Of a stretch of 64,000 nt of DNA, positions 28,296-36,357 are shown piece by piece. Below the pieces are notes generated by a model, which worked only from the letters and a program-made list of their open reading frames with translations, was not told the DNA's origin and did no database searches. The stretch spans positions 282,948 to 346,947 of the forward strand of contig NZ_BIMF01000006.1 in assembly GCF_004000945.1 (NCBI RefSeq). Reading direction: 5' to 3'. The DNA comes from Paenibacillus lautus NBRC 15380 (GTDB taxonomy: Bacteria > Bacillota > Bacilli > Paenibacillales > Paenibacillaceae). Positions within the stretch are counted from its first letter, which is position 1. Each line of letters begins with the position of its first letter. Position numbers and translations under genes: made by a program.

Positions 28296-28790
28296 TTAAA
28301 ATGGCAAATCATCATCCGAAATATCGATCGGTTTTCCTTCATCGGAAAAAGGATCCTGATTGTTGTTTCGCGAGTAGTTATTGTTTCCACGGTTTCCGCC
28401 ACTGCTATTGCCGTTGCTTCCTCCGCTAAACGATGATTCCTCACGATTTCCTCCGCCACCGCTTGTTTCACGGTTTGACTCCAAGAAGCGAACATTATCG
28501 GCAATGACTTCGGTGACGTATACACGCTTACCTTCGTTATTCTCGTAATTCCGCACTTGAATGCGCCCTTCTACAGCCGTCAGACGGCCTTTACGCAGAT
28601 AGTTTGCACATGTCTCCGCAAGCTGTCTCCAGGTCACGACCGGAATGAAATCCGCTTCGCGCTCCCCGCCTTGTCCAGTAAACGGACGATCGACAGCAAG
28701 TGTAAATTGCGTTACAGCAACACCTGAAGGAGTATATCGCAGCTCGGGATCCTTAGTCAGTCGGCCAATCAAAATGACACGGTTCAACAA
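28296..28790 (-). CDS. ssb: Single-stranded DNA-binding protein
   Basis: Essential SSB that coats single-stranded DNA at forks and recruits partners. The 164-residue protein has the OB fold ([41 protein letters not shown] and [14 protein letters not shown]), a flexible Gly/Asn/Ser-rich linker (about 112-145) and the acidic interaction tip ending DISDDDLPF. It sits between rpsF and rpsR, the arrangement common to Bacillota. AAGGAGGGGATTGGATTG precedes its start. Confidence 0.98.
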   Translation of the reverse strand: MLNRVILIGRLTKDPELRYTPSGVAVTQFTLAVDRPFTGQGGEREADFIPVVTWRQLAETCANYLRKGRLTAVEGRIQVRNYENNEGKRVYVTEVIADNVRFLESNRETSGGGGNREESSFSGGSNGNSSGGNRGNNNYSRNNNQDPFSDEGKPIDISDDDLPF

Positions 28791-28838
28791 TCCAATCCCC
28801 TCCTTAGAACGAAATCAATTACAAAGTTTTTTTACGTA

Positions 28839-29123
28839 TTAAGCAACGTCGTTCGTGATGAGATAACGAATAACTTCGTCAGAAATCTTCATGAGACGCT
28901 CAAGTTCAGCTACAACTTCAGGTGTTGCGTTGAAGTTTACCAGAACGTAGACGCCATCACGGAATTTCTTGATCTCATACGCAAGACGGCGTTTACCCAT
29001 TACGTCATGCTTTGTAATTTCTCCGCCGTTGGAGATGATGCCTTGGAATTTATCGACTGCAGCTTGAACAGCTTCTTGTTCAATGTCAGGACGAATAATG
29101 TACATCACTTCATATTTGCGCAT
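28839..29123 (-). CDS. rpsF: Ribosomal protein S6
   Basis: Small-subunit platform protein, 94 residues: MRKYEVMYIIRPDIEQEAVQ, GKRRLAYEIKKFRDGVYVLV and ERLMKISDEVIRYLI are all family-typical. The start at 29123 is fixed by AAGGAGGTG; a longer frame to 29195 would run through the promoter-proximal leader. It is first in the operon and is likely subject to feedback by the S6-S18 complex on its own leader. Confidence 0.97.
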   Translation of the reverse strand: MRKYEVMYIIRPDIEQEAVQAAVDKFQGIISNGGEITKHDVMGKRRLAYEIKKFRDGVYVLVNFNATPEVVAELERLMKISDEVIRYLITNDVA

Positions 29124-29198
29124 ATGTTTCACCTCCTTATGGACTTCGGCCCTCAATCTCTGTTGAGAGCAAGGAGCGAGTCTAACTCGCACCATAAT
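29124..29198 (-). promoter_or_regulatory. rpsF leader, possible S6:S18-binding element
   Basis: The 5' UTR of rpsF on the minus strand contains GAGGGCCGAAGTCC just before the ribosome site, and GCTCTCAACAGAG further upstream. S6:S18 leaders in Bacillota carry a conserved CCG near the ribosome site in a short stem; the CCG here is consistent with that. I did not fold the full element. Confidence 0.4.
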
Positions 29199-29227
29199 AC
29201 TATATCAGAACGGGTGATCGGATGCAA
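29199..29227 (-). promoter_or_regulatory. rpsF operon promoter
   Basis: On the minus strand TTGCAT (29222-29227) and TATAGT (29199-29204) are 17 bases apart, giving a leader of about 70 bases. Confidence 0.7.
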
Positions 29228-29361
29228 GTTTCTTTTCGATGCTGAATATGCCCTCTTCCCTTTATTACCGCGCTTTTCTCACTTTCCCTGCGATGATTTG
29301 GTGTCCAATGGCGCATGATAATACATGCAGTCCATCCATCATAATGAGGAGGAATTCCACA

Positions 29362-29556
29362 ATGGGAGAACAGTCCGAATTTCGTGCAGGTGACAAAGCT
29401 CCGAACAACGGCATTTATATGGAAGTGGGCGTCAGAGACCATATCATGGGCATCGAAAACCCGCGTCAAATTAAAATGAGCAAGGGTGATACCTTTCCTG
29501 AAACCCAAAATGACGATCGTGTATGGTTAAACAAGCGCCGAGTGCAGCCTAAGTAA
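29362..29556 (+). CDS. yjzC: YjzC family protein
   Basis: A 64-residue protein with the family pattern FRAGDKAPNNGIYMEVGVRD, NPRQIKMSKGDTFPETQND and VWLNKRR. YjzC-like proteins are short, widespread in Bacilli and of unknown function. The start at 29362 follows AGGAGG by nine bases; the frame can be extended to 29239 but that part overlaps the rpsF upstream region and is not conserved-looking. It is a single gene on the plus strand, between two minus-strand groups. Confidence 0.85.
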   Translation: MGEQSEFRAGDKAPNNGIYMEVGVRDHIMGIENPRQIKMSKGDTFPETQNDDRVWLNKRRVQPK

Positions 29557-29938
29557 TCGCCTGAGTGATTAGCCCCAGGAGCTTTGTAGATCGTGCCTAC
29601 TGCGTCCTATGCGAACGGTACGTAGTCAGGGTATTGCTTGAATTGCTGTCGACCAAGCCATGAATACTAAATGTTTAATATTGGAGTTTTCCTCAGTGAA
29701 ATTAGCATGTATACAAATGCACATTTAGGCGCACATTATAATCAGGCGGTGCATGAGAGAGGTGTGGTTCCGTTGAACGTTGCAGCAGAACGACGCATGA
29801 GGTTTCTGATCGTCACACGGATTGCAAGCTGAGGAAATGAGCCGAATGCTTGACCTCTTGGACAAGTGAAGCTATTGACAAGGTTCGCAGAAGTGCTGAT
29901 AAAATGATTCCAATTCACAAGCACCGCCTACCCAGAAG
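29557..29938 (+). other. Non-coding stretch, perhaps with decayed coding sequence
   Basis: No intact gene. Short protein-like stretches occur in different plus-strand frames one after another: LGAHYNQAVHERGVVPLNV, then LQAEEMSRMLDLLDK, then SEAIDKVRRSADKMIPIHKH. Such shifts suggest a frame-shifted remnant of a helical protein that I cannot name. A terminator follows directly. Equally, this could be chance. Confidence 0.25.
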
Positions 29939-29966
29939 GAAGGGCCCAACCGGGCCCTTCTTTTTC
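29939..29966 (+). terminator. Rho-independent terminator
   Basis: Nine-base stem GAAGGGCCC/GGGCCCTTC with loop AACC, followed by TTTTTCG on the plus strand. It would end transcripts coming from yjzC or from the possible remnant after it. Confidence 0.85.
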
Positions 29967-30003
29967 GTTTGAATGCTCAGGACGAACTAATCCTGTTACA
30001 ACG

Positions 30004-30044
30004 AAAAACACCCTCTGCAGGTCGTCTGCATAAGGGTGTTTTAT
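30004..30044 (-). terminator. Terminator after tRNA-Ser
   Basis: Stem AACACCCT..GCAG/CTGC..AGGGTGTT with T-runs on both sides, so it can act in either direction. It lies 75 bases beyond the 3' end of the tRNA. Confidence 0.7.
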
Positions 30045-30120
30045 TCAAAGGCGCTGTATAGCTGCCTAACTTATGTATCTACATCGTTTATATCCATAAC
30101 AGCGGAACTTTAACGATTGG

Positions 30121-30211
30121 TGGCGGAAAGGGTGGGATTCGAACCCACGCACGCCTTGCGACGCCTAGCTGATTTCGAGTCAGCCCCCTTGGGCCTCTTG
30201 GGTACCTTTCC
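30121..30211 (-). tRNA. tRNA-Ser (anticodon CGA)
   Basis: The minus strand gives a 91-base tRNA with the acceptor stem GGAAAGG/CCTTTCC, an anticodon stem GCTGA/TCAGC around loop CTCGAAA (anticodon CGA, reads UCG), a long variable arm typical of serine, the T arm GTGGG-TTCGAAT-CCCAC and an encoded CCA end. Confidence 0.95.
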
Positions 30212-30284
30212 ACAGCAGAATTGATTATATCATGGAAACGTTATCTGGTCAATAGCTTGCCTTAACGCTTAGGGAGAGGAGATA

Positions 30285-30506
30285 TTACGGTGTATCCCCT
30301 GCCCCTTCCGTCTCCTGAGCCGAACGCAATACCTTCTTCATATTCTTCTCAAACTTTACACGGGGGATCAACACGCTATGCTGACACTTGGTACATTTGA
30401 TCCGAATATCCATCCCCATGCGAATAATCTCCATCTCATTATTTCCACAAGGATGAGGCTTCTTCATCTGAACGATATCCCCTAACTGAAATACCTTGCG
30501 CTCCAT
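30285..30506 (-). CDS. DUF951 domain protein (YyzM-like)
   Basis: A 73-residue protein with the DUF951 pattern: LGDIVQMKKPHPCGNNEMEI, then GMDIRIKCTKCQHSVLIPRV. The Cys in HPCG and the CxxC form a likely zinc site, and the small beta fold may bind RNA or DNA; no function is established. It follows the MscS gene by 67 bases and is likely the last gene of that group. The family is regularly found near oriC in Bacilli next to a small mechanosensitive channel gene. Confidence 0.9.
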   Translation of the reverse strand: MERKVFQLGDIVQMKKPHPCGNNEMEIIRMGMDIRIKCTKCQHSVLIPRVKFEKNMKKVLRSAQETEGAGDTP

Positions 30507-30573
30507 GGCTATCGCTCCCTTTTACTTCTATCACTTCTTCTATCTATTATATATCATTGGATAACCAATTAGA

Positions 30574-31470
30574 TCAACCCTGAACGCGTTCTTGTCCCAT
30601 TTCCCGTGCTTCAATAGCCTGTTTGATATCCGTAAAAATCTGGCGCTCCACGTGTTCCCTTGCATTCGGATTACATTCCGCCACAATACGAACAACATAT
30701 TCGGAAGTACTCAATGACTGGATTCCTAACACATCCGGAGTACGCTGTACCTCTGGGCAACGGTCCATGATTCCCGTTAGGGCTGCTTGAATTAGCGTTA
30801 TCGTATCCTTCACCTGCTGATCGTTCTTTACCGGTAGATCTACAATGGCTAATGAGTTGGAAAGGGAATAATTTGTGACGCTGGTTATCATCCCGTTCGG
30901 AATAATATAGGTCTCCCCATTCAATCCCTTTACACGCGATGTGCGAAGCCCGATCATTTCGACTGTTCCCCGGTACTCACCACTCTTGATTACATCACCT
31001 ACCGCAAACTGATCCTCAAATATAATGAAGAATCCGGTAATAACGTCCTTCACTAAACTCTGTGCACCAAAACCTATTGCAAGCCCAAGTACCCCGGCAC
31101 CGGCTAACAGCGGCCCTAACTTGAAGTTGAACTCTGAAAGAATGATCAATATCATAACAAAGTTGCACACAACGGAGGTTACATTTTTTAACAACTCCCC
31201 TACCGTGACAAAACGTCTTGAGTTCACTTGAATTCGGCTCTTCTCCTGCCTAAGGAGAAACTGATCAATCATTTTATACACAACCCGTATCACGAGACGC
31301 GTCAGAATAAAAATGATGATAACCCGAATGCCGGATGACAGGATATTCATCCACATCTCTTCATTCGTTAACCATCCCCAGACTGTATCTTTCAAGCCCT
31401 CAGCCTCCTTAGCCAATCCCACTAAATCTACATCATCTGCATCCCCTGATAAGTAACCAAAGCCCCTCAT
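30574..31470 (-). CDS. Small-conductance mechanosensitive channel (MscS family)
   Basis: Probable membrane valve released by turgor. The 298-residue protein has helices at about 44-64 and 95-115 and the pore-lining helix about 118-145 (GPLLAGAGVLGLAIGFGAQS), with the alternating Gly/Ala of MscS TM3, followed by the beta domain (FAVGDVIKSGEYRGTVEMIGLRTSRVK and YIIPNGMI). The C-terminal alpha-beta region is short. It starts 15 bases after the DUF3343 gene. This compact form corresponds to the origin-proximal MscS of Bacilli. Confidence 0.92.
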   Translation of the reverse strand: MRGFGYLSGDADDVDLVGLAKEAEGLKDTVWGWLTNEEMWMNILSSGIRVIIIFILTRLVIRVVYKMIDQFLLRQEKSRIQVNSRRFVTVGELLKNVTSVVCNFVMILIILSEFNFKLGPLLAGAGVLGLAIGFGAQSLVKDVITGFFIIFEDQFAVGDVIKSGEYRGTVEMIGLRTSRVKGLNGETYIIPNGMITSVTNYSLSNSLAIVDLPVKNDQQVKDTITLIQAALTGIMDRCPEVQRTPDVLGIQSLSTSEYVVRIVAECNPNAREHVERQIFTDIKQAIEAREMGQERVQG

Positions 31471-31485
31471 CCTGATGTCCTCCCA

Positions 31486-31770
31486 TTACTCTTCGATGTT
31501 GATATACCTCTCGTTGTTGTCCAGCGCAAAGATGCCCCGAATTTCCACATGCTCCAGCCGGATAATCTTTTGAACATCTTTTAACGCATCAGGTGGGAAT
31601 TGAATCGATAATGCACAGCCAGCCGTAATCTCTTTTGGTGTAGGAAAAAGATCAATTTCGATATCCGCGTACTCCAGCAGCATTTCCGCACGCAGCGCCT
31701 GCTGGGTGGAATCGAATGCAATCAACATTGCGCCTTCCACTTCCCCGTCCCCCTCCATCGTGCCTATCAT
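31486..31770 (-). CDS. DUF3343 protein, putative Se/S carrier-like
   Basis: A 94-residue protein with the DUF3343 features: MLIAFDSTQQALRAEMLLEY (helix after a first strand), LFPTPKEITAGCALSIQF with a conserved Cys, and a C-terminal strand. DUF3343 proteins often lie next to cysteine-desulfurase-like enzymes and selenium genes and have been proposed as Se or S carriers. The start is uncertain: ATG 31770 has AGGAG 16 bases upstream, while ATG 31728 (MLIAFDS) has GGAAGG four bases upstream and may be the true start. A matching desulfurase family gene lies 1.3 kb away. Confidence 0.8.
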   Translation of the reverse strand: MIGTMEGDGEVEGAMLIAFDSTQQALRAEMLLEYADIEIDLFPTPKEITAGCALSIQFPPDALKDVQKIIRLEHVEIRGIFALDNNERYINIEE

Positions 31771-31940
31771 TTCTATTTATGTTCTACTCCTCATCATTCC
31801 CAATGATTGAGAGTTTTATATAAACCTTTTCATAGATCAACCTATTCATATACCTCATGCACCCTAGTCACATATGCTATTCCAAAGAACATCCTTCTGT
31901 GTTGAGTTAAATATAAATCACATTTTTAGCAAATCCCAAA

Positions 31941-31969
31941 GTATAAAAACAGTCTTTCATCCATATACT
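31941..31969 (+). promoter_or_regulatory. Candidate forespore (SigF/SigG) promoter of yyaC
   Basis: GTATA (31941-31945), 15 bases, then CCATATACT (31961-31969). The -35 and the AnAnT part of the -10 fit the forespore consensus, but the usual GG is CC here. In B. subtilis yyaC is forespore-expressed. Confidence 0.35.
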
Positions 31970-32002
31970 GATACTACCAAATGCAGACGAAAGGAAGATT
32001 CT

Positions 32003-32608
32003 ATGAACCGTCTATCTAAAATCACGTCTCGCCCGGAGGCTTCCAGCTTAAAAATACCACACACGGACCCTAATATCCATTCTGCTATTATACATCGCTT
32101 GCTCTTCCATCTTTCTGACGCTCGTATTCAGCACCGTCCGCTGGTTATTGTCTGCATCGGTACCGATCGGTCCACCGGTGATTGCTTGGGGCCACTGGTC
32201 GGCACTTCGCTAGCCCGCTACAACAGTCCGCTGTTTCATCTCTACGGCACGCTGGACGAGCCTGTCCACGCCATGAATCTGAAGGATACGCTGACCTCCA
32301 TATACGAGAAATTCGATAACCCTTTTGTGATCGGGATTGACGCCTGCCTGGGGCAATCATCAAGTGTAGGTTCTATTCAGATATCCGATGGTCCTCTAAA
32401 GCCTGGAGCCGGCGTACACAAAGAATTACCGCCGGTCGGCGATATCCACGTAACGGGTATCGTCAATGTCGGCGGCTTTATGGAATACTTCGTATTGCAG
32501 AACACTCGCTTAAGCTTGGTCATGCGGTTGTCTGATATCATTGCAACCTGCCTGTTTGCAGGTATCAAAGAGTGGAACCGTTCTTCCCTTCTTGCAGCGC
32601 AAGAGTGA
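32003..32608 (+). CDS. yyaC: Spore protease YyaC family protein
   Basis: A 201-residue protein of the YyaC family, related in fold to the GPR/hydrogenase-maturation type of peptidases. Family segments are LVIVCIGTDRSTGDCLGPLVG, YGTLDEPVHAMNL, VIGIDACLGQ and GDIHVTGIVNVGGFMEYFVL. The start at 32003 has AAAGGAAG six bases upstream; earlier frame sequence is AT-rich leader. The gene is alone on the plus strand, and its last 44 bases overlap the DUF4446 gene on the other strand. Expression in the forespore is expected from the family. Confidence 0.9.
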   Translation: MNRLSKITSRPEASSLKIPHTDPNIHSAIIHRLLFHLSDARIQHRPLVIVCIGTDRSTGDCLGPLVGTSLARYNSPLFHLYGTLDEPVHAMNLKDTLTSIYEKFDNPFVIGIDACLGQSSSVGSIQISDGPLKPGAGVHKELPPVGDIHVTGIVNVGGFMEYFVLQNTRLSLVMRLSDIIATCLFAGIKEWNRSSLLAAQE

Positions 32609-33083
32609 CGGCCTCTTTTTCTTCCGGAGACAATGGATATTTGGATTGCCCATCCTTCAATGGCTTGGCGTACACAAAGGAGCTCTCCCGGTTATGCAGA
32701 CCGGTCAGCACGATCCCTTCCTCCTCTTCACTGAGAATAGCCAGGGAGAAGCTCATTTCGTTCCCCCGCTCGCCAAACGCATTATATCGTACGATGCCAA
32801 CCTTGGATTTCATCCCTTTCAAGCTGCCGCTGATCGTATCCAGCATCTTTTGATGACTGGCATGCCCTTCTTCAATTTCATCCATTTGGATTTTCAGCTG
32901 GACCAGCAGCGATTCGAGATCCTCTACCCCGCTGCCTGCCATTATCGCATCGTATCTGCGTCTCATTTTACGCAATTTTGCCCCTTGAACAATTAAGGTT
33001 ATCCATAAGATCAAGATGATCATGACCATTCCGACGACAAACCAATGAAGCTGCTCCATGATCAATTCATTTAATTCAGACAT
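32565..33083 (-). CDS. DUF4446 family protein
   Basis: A 172-residue protein with one N-terminal helix (about 12-34, WFVVGMVMIILILWITLIVQ), a coiled-coil-like stretch (about 38-90, with repeated charged and Leu positions) and the conserved C-terminal domain KVGIVRYNAFGERGNEMSFS, then LAILSEEEEGIVLTGLHNRESS. The function is unknown; it is commonly found near parAB in Bacilli. I start at 33083, after AGGAAGGAAG; an ATG at 33107 is also in frame. It lies 38 bases after the desulfurase gene and probably shares its transcript. Confidence 0.88.
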   Translation of the reverse strand: MSELNELIMEQLHWFVVGMVMIILILWITLIVQGAKLRKMRRRYDAIMAGSGVEDLESLLVQLKIQMDEIEEGHASHQKMLDTISGSLKGMKSKVGIVRYNAFGERGNEMSFSLAILSEEEEGIVLTGLHNRESSFVYAKPLKDGQSKYPLSPEEKEAVTLALQEGKNGSTL

Positions 33084-33121
33084 GCTTTCTTCCTTCCTCT
33101 TCTCCATCTTGATCTGTTTAT

Positions 33122-34270
33122 TTAATTGTGAATTTCCTTGATCGCTTTTCGCATGAATTCGATTTCGTCACGGCTCGTAGATATCCCCACGCTTGCTCTG
33201 ATTGCACCCGTCTGTTCCGTGCCTGATGCCATATGGGCGAGCGGTGTACAATGATAACCGGCACGCACGGCAATCCCATATTCGCGGTCCAGTCGAAAAG
33301 CCAATTCAGACGCGCTGTATCGCTCCGACACAAAAGCAACAATGCCAGTCCTCGCCCGTCCAAGAGTAGGACCTAGTATACGAAGGCCTCCTACCTCTTG
33401 CAGACCCTCCATCATATACTGTGTTAACTCCCATTCATGCCGGTAAATATGCTGCGGTGTCCATTCAAGCACCTTCCTCACACCCGCTTGCAGTCCCGCA
33501 TACCCAATTGTGTTAGGCGTCCCTGCCTCATATCGATCCGGACGTACCGTTGGCTGTTCAATAGCCTCCGATTGACTCCCTGTGCCTCCATGCAGTAATG
33601 GTTCCAGATCAATATCAGGCGAGATATACAACCCGCCTGTTCCCTGCGGCCCCAGAAGCCCTTTATGCCCCGGAAAAGCCAACATGCCTATATGCATCTC
33701 CTCCACGTGAATATCCAGCATACCGGCACTCTGGGCAGCATCTACGAGCAGCACAGCCCCTTTCCTCTTCACCAGCTCTCCTATTTCAATGAGAGGAATA
33801 ATCGAACCAAGAAGATTGGAACTTTGACTACATACAACAAGCCTAGTATTAGAACGAAAGGCGCCCTCCATTAGTTGCATATCAAGCTGACCTTCTTCAT
33901 CAACAGGAATATAGTCTACTTGTATCCCTCGGGTGCGTTTCAAATACTCTAACGGTCTTCGCACTGAATTATGCTCAATCATGGTGGCAATGACATGATC
34001 GCCTTCACGCAAATACCCTTTGATCGCTAAGTTCAACGCTTCTGTTGTATTCGATGTCAATGCAATATCATTAGGGTTTTTTACCCCAAACAAATCTGCG
34101 AGCGTCTTCCGTGTTCCATAGAGTACACGAGAAGCCTTCACCGCCATCCGATGACTCCCACGCCCCGGATTTGCAGCAGCCTCCTCCATCGCCTTTCTCA
34201 TTGCCTCAAATACTTCAGGCGGCTTCGGCCACGAAGTGGCTGCATGATCCAGATAAACGATCGGGTCCAT
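33122..34270 (-). CDS. Cysteine desulfurase family protein (class V aminotransferase)
   Basis: PLP enzyme of 382 residues that likely removes sulfur (or selenium) from cysteine-like substrates. It begins MDPIVYLDHAATSWPKPPEV; the PLP-binding Lys is in AFPGHKGLLGPQGTGGLY, a His in TMIEHNSVRRPL, an Asp in VLLVDAAQSAGM, and the catalytic Cys in VRAGYHCTPLAHM. The C-terminus (GAIRASVGISTSRDEIEF) is that of the EF2568-like subfamily rather than IscS or SufS. It precedes the DUF4446 gene, and a DUF3343 gene is nearby. Which pathway it serves is unknown. Confidence 0.9.
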   Translation of the reverse strand: MDPIVYLDHAATSWPKPPEVFEAMRKAMEEAAANPGRGSHRMAVKASRVLYGTRKTLADLFGVKNPNDIALTSNTTEALNLAIKGYLREGDHVIATMIEHNSVRRPLEYLKRTRGIQVDYIPVDEEGQLDMQLMEGAFRSNTRLVVCSQSSNLLGSIIPLIEIGELVKRKGAVLLVDAAQSAGMLDIHVEEMHIGMLAFPGHKGLLGPQGTGGLYISPDIDLEPLLHGGTGSQSEAIEQPTVRPDRYEAGTPNTIGYAGLQAGVRKVLEWTPQHIYRHEWELTQYMMEGLQEVGGLRILGPTLGRARTGIVAFVSERYSASELAFRLDREYGIAVRAGYHCTPLAHMASGTEQTGAIRASVGISTSRDEIEFMRKAIKEIHN

Positions 34271-34381
34271 GATGTTTCCCCTTCATTTTTTTGCCGTATT
34301 GGTGTCTCTTAACAGAATATGTCCGAACATCTTTAAATTTCATCATTAGGGCTATGGGTTTATGTTTACGTTTAGTTAAAT

Positions 34382-34424
34382 AAAGACATATCTCATTCCC
34401 TTACAGGAACGTCGACATGTCTTT
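34382..34424 (-). terminator. Terminator of parAB
   Basis: Stem AAAGACATATC/GACATGTCTTT (one wobble) with a 21-base loop, followed on the minus strand by TTTATTTAACT, about 75 bases after the parB stop. Confidence 0.6.
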
Positions 34425-34497
34425 GGTTTTTAATCGCACACATTTGCTTTCAATCCGTCACGCATAAAAGCATCTTCTTTAACAAACCCAGAACCTT

Positions 34498-35337
34498 TTA
34501 TTGAAGAAGTTCCAACAACCGCTCCAGGTCCTGTCTACTATAGTAATTAAGCTCAATCTTCCCTTTATCTTTATTGTGCTTAATTTTGACAGTTGTTTTA
34601 AACCGTTCTCTCAGATCCTCTTCCAGATGATCGATATAAGGATCTCTATTCTTAGCCTTAGGCTTCGCTTTGTCAGCTGGTTTACGATCCAGGTTCTTAA
34701 CAGCTTCCTCTAGTTCACGAACACTCCACTCTTGCTCCACACACTGTTTTGCCAACTGTTTAACTAGAATCGGATCCTTGATTCCAACAATCGCTCGGGC
34801 ATGTCCCATAGATAATGTTCCACGTGAAACATTGTCCTTCACTTCTTCTGGTAGAGAAAGCAACCGCAAAAAGTTAGCGATGTGGGAACGAGACTTGCCC
34901 ACCTTCAAGGAGAGCTCTTCTTGGGTTAAGGAAAATTGTTCCATCAAACCTTGGTAAGCTACAGCAATCTCCATGGCATTCAGATTCTCCCGCTGCAGGT
35001 TCTCAATCAAGGCAATTTCCATCACTTGTTGATCGCTAAAAGATCGAACCACCGCCGGAATGGTAGCTTTGCCGCAATATTGAGATGCCCGGAATCTGCG
35101 CTCCCCAGCAATAATCTCATACCCTTTCAGCACACTGCGGACGATAATCGGTTGTATAACACCATGTTGACGGATCGACTCTGCCAATTCCTGGATTGCC
35201 TCATCGTTAAATGTCTTGCGCGGCTGATACGGATTCGCTCGCAATTGACTAAGCGGAATTTCCACTACCTTGTCATCATCATGAATAGACAAAGATGGAA
35301 TAAGCGCATCCAGCCCTTTTCCCAATCGTTTACTCAT
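34498..35337 (-). CDS. parB: Chromosome partitioning protein ParB (Spo0J)
   Basis: Centromere-binding CTPase that loads at parS and spreads as a sliding clamp. The 279-residue protein has the N-terminal ParB domain (LRANPYQPRKTFNDEAIQEL and the CTP-binding IIAGERRFRASQ), a helix-turn-helix (LTQEELSLKVGKSRSHIANFL) and a C-terminal dimerisation domain. It overlaps parA by eight bases. A parS site lies inside the coding sequence, as in B. subtilis spo0J. In B. subtilis Spo0J also relieves Soj inhibition of sporulation. Confidence 0.97.
   Translation of the reverse strand: MSKRLGKGLDALIPSLSIHDDDKVVEIPLSQLRANPYQPRKTFNDEAIQELAESIRQHGVIQPIIVRSVLKGYEIIAGERRFRASQYCGKATIPAVVRSFSDQQVMEIALIENLQRENLNAMEIAVAYQGLMEQFSLTQEELSLKVGKSRSHIANFLRLLSLPEEVKDNVSRGTLSMGHARAIVGIKDPILVKQLAKQCVEQEWSVRELEEAVKNLDRKPADKAKPKAKNRDPYIDHLEEDLRERFKTTVKIKHNKDKGKIELNYYSRQDLERLLELLQ
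34816..34831. other. parS centromere site inside parB
   Basis: The sequence TGTTCCACGTGAAACA is identical to the parS described inside B. subtilis spo0J and differs by one base from the perfect palindrome TGTTTCACGTGAAACA. Confidence 0.95.
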
Positions 35338-36091
35338 ACGAGATCACTTCCTTTGCCAGCTCCAAGTATACTTCCGCTCCCTTAGATCGAGGATCATAAG
35401 TAATGATCGACTGTCCATGAGATGGTGCCTCACTTAAACGAATATTTCTAGGAATAATCGTTCTGTACACTTTTTCCTGAAAATACTTTTTCACTTCTTC
35501 AATCACCTGAATGCCCAGGTTTGTGCGCGCATCCAGCATCGTCAACAATACGCCTTCAATCTTGAGAGATGTATTCAGATGTTTCTGAACAAGGCGAACC
35601 GTATTCAGCAGCTGACTCAGACCCTCCAGTGCGTAATATTCGCATTGGATCGGGATGATCACGGAATCGGCCGCGGTCAATGAATTGATCGTTAAAATGC
35701 CAAGCGATGGAGGACAATCAATCAAAATATAATCATACTGAGGCTTGATTAATTGGAGCGATTTCTTCAATCGTACTTCACGGGAAATCGTAGGGACAAG
35801 CTCAATCTCAGCACCAGCCAATTGAATGGTTGCCGGAATGATGTCCAATCCTTCTATGTTAGTCCCACAGATGGCGTCCTTCGGGTGTACTTCATTGATG
35901 ATAATATCATATATGCAATTTGCAACATCGGCTTTATTAATGCCAACCCCACTCGTTGTGTTTCCTTGGGGGTCTATATCCACCAAAAGCACCCGTTTGC
36001 CTAGCGAAGCCAATCCAGCTCCCAGATTGACGGAAGTCGTCGTTTTGCCGACACCGCCCTTTTGATTTGCTATGGCAATTATCTTTGACAC
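35330..36091 (-). CDS. parA: Chromosome partitioning ATPase ParA (Soj)
   Basis: Deviant Walker ATPase, 253 residues, that drives origin segregation and regulates DnaA. The protein starts MSKIIAIANQKGGVGKTTTS with the signature Lys; it has LLVDIDPQGNTTSGVG, YILIDCPPSLGILT and the DNA-binding C-terminal helices, ending PRSKGAEVYLELAKEV. It is first in parA-parB, downstream of noc on the same strand. Confidence 0.97.
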   Translation of the reverse strand: MSKIIAIANQKGGVGKTTTSVNLGAGLASLGKRVLLVDIDPQGNTTSGVGINKADVANCIYDIIINEVHPKDAICGTNIEGLDIIPATIQLAGAEIELVPTISREVRLKKSLQLIKPQYDYILIDCPPSLGILTINSLTAADSVIIPIQCEYYALEGLSQLLNTVRLVQKHLNTSLKIEGVLLTMLDARTNLGIQVIEEVKKYFQEKVYRTIIPRNIRLSEAPSHGQSIITYDPRSKGAEVYLELAKEVISYE

Positions 36092-36311
36092 TCATTTCAC
36101 CTCAATGTAGGAAGACTCTTCTAAGTAGTCGCAATAGATGATATACAGCGATAGGCTGTATATGTATTAAGTGAACGATCCCGGAACTTCCGGAACGCCC
36201 AGGATAAGCGGCGATGAAAATGAGTAATAATAAATTACATGTTTCTCATCTGTAACATCAAACCAAACCTCTTCGTTATACGAAATAGCCTGCTGCAAAG
36301 CATTATCTCTT

Positions 36312-36347
36312 GATCAACAGAAAAAGCGGTACGATGCATACCGCTTC
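36312..36347 (-). terminator. Terminator of noc
   Basis: Stem AAGCGGTA/TACCGCTT with a seven-base loop (36324-36346), followed by TTTTTCTGTT on the minus strand; the stem begins 12 bases after the noc stop. Confidence 0.85.
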
Positions 36348-36357
36348 ACACCATATC

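Noticed and set aside
30004..30211. A minus-strand attenuator linked to tRNA-Ser (T-box)
   Set aside because: No T-box sequence or specifier stem; the hairpin is a plain terminator after the tRNA.
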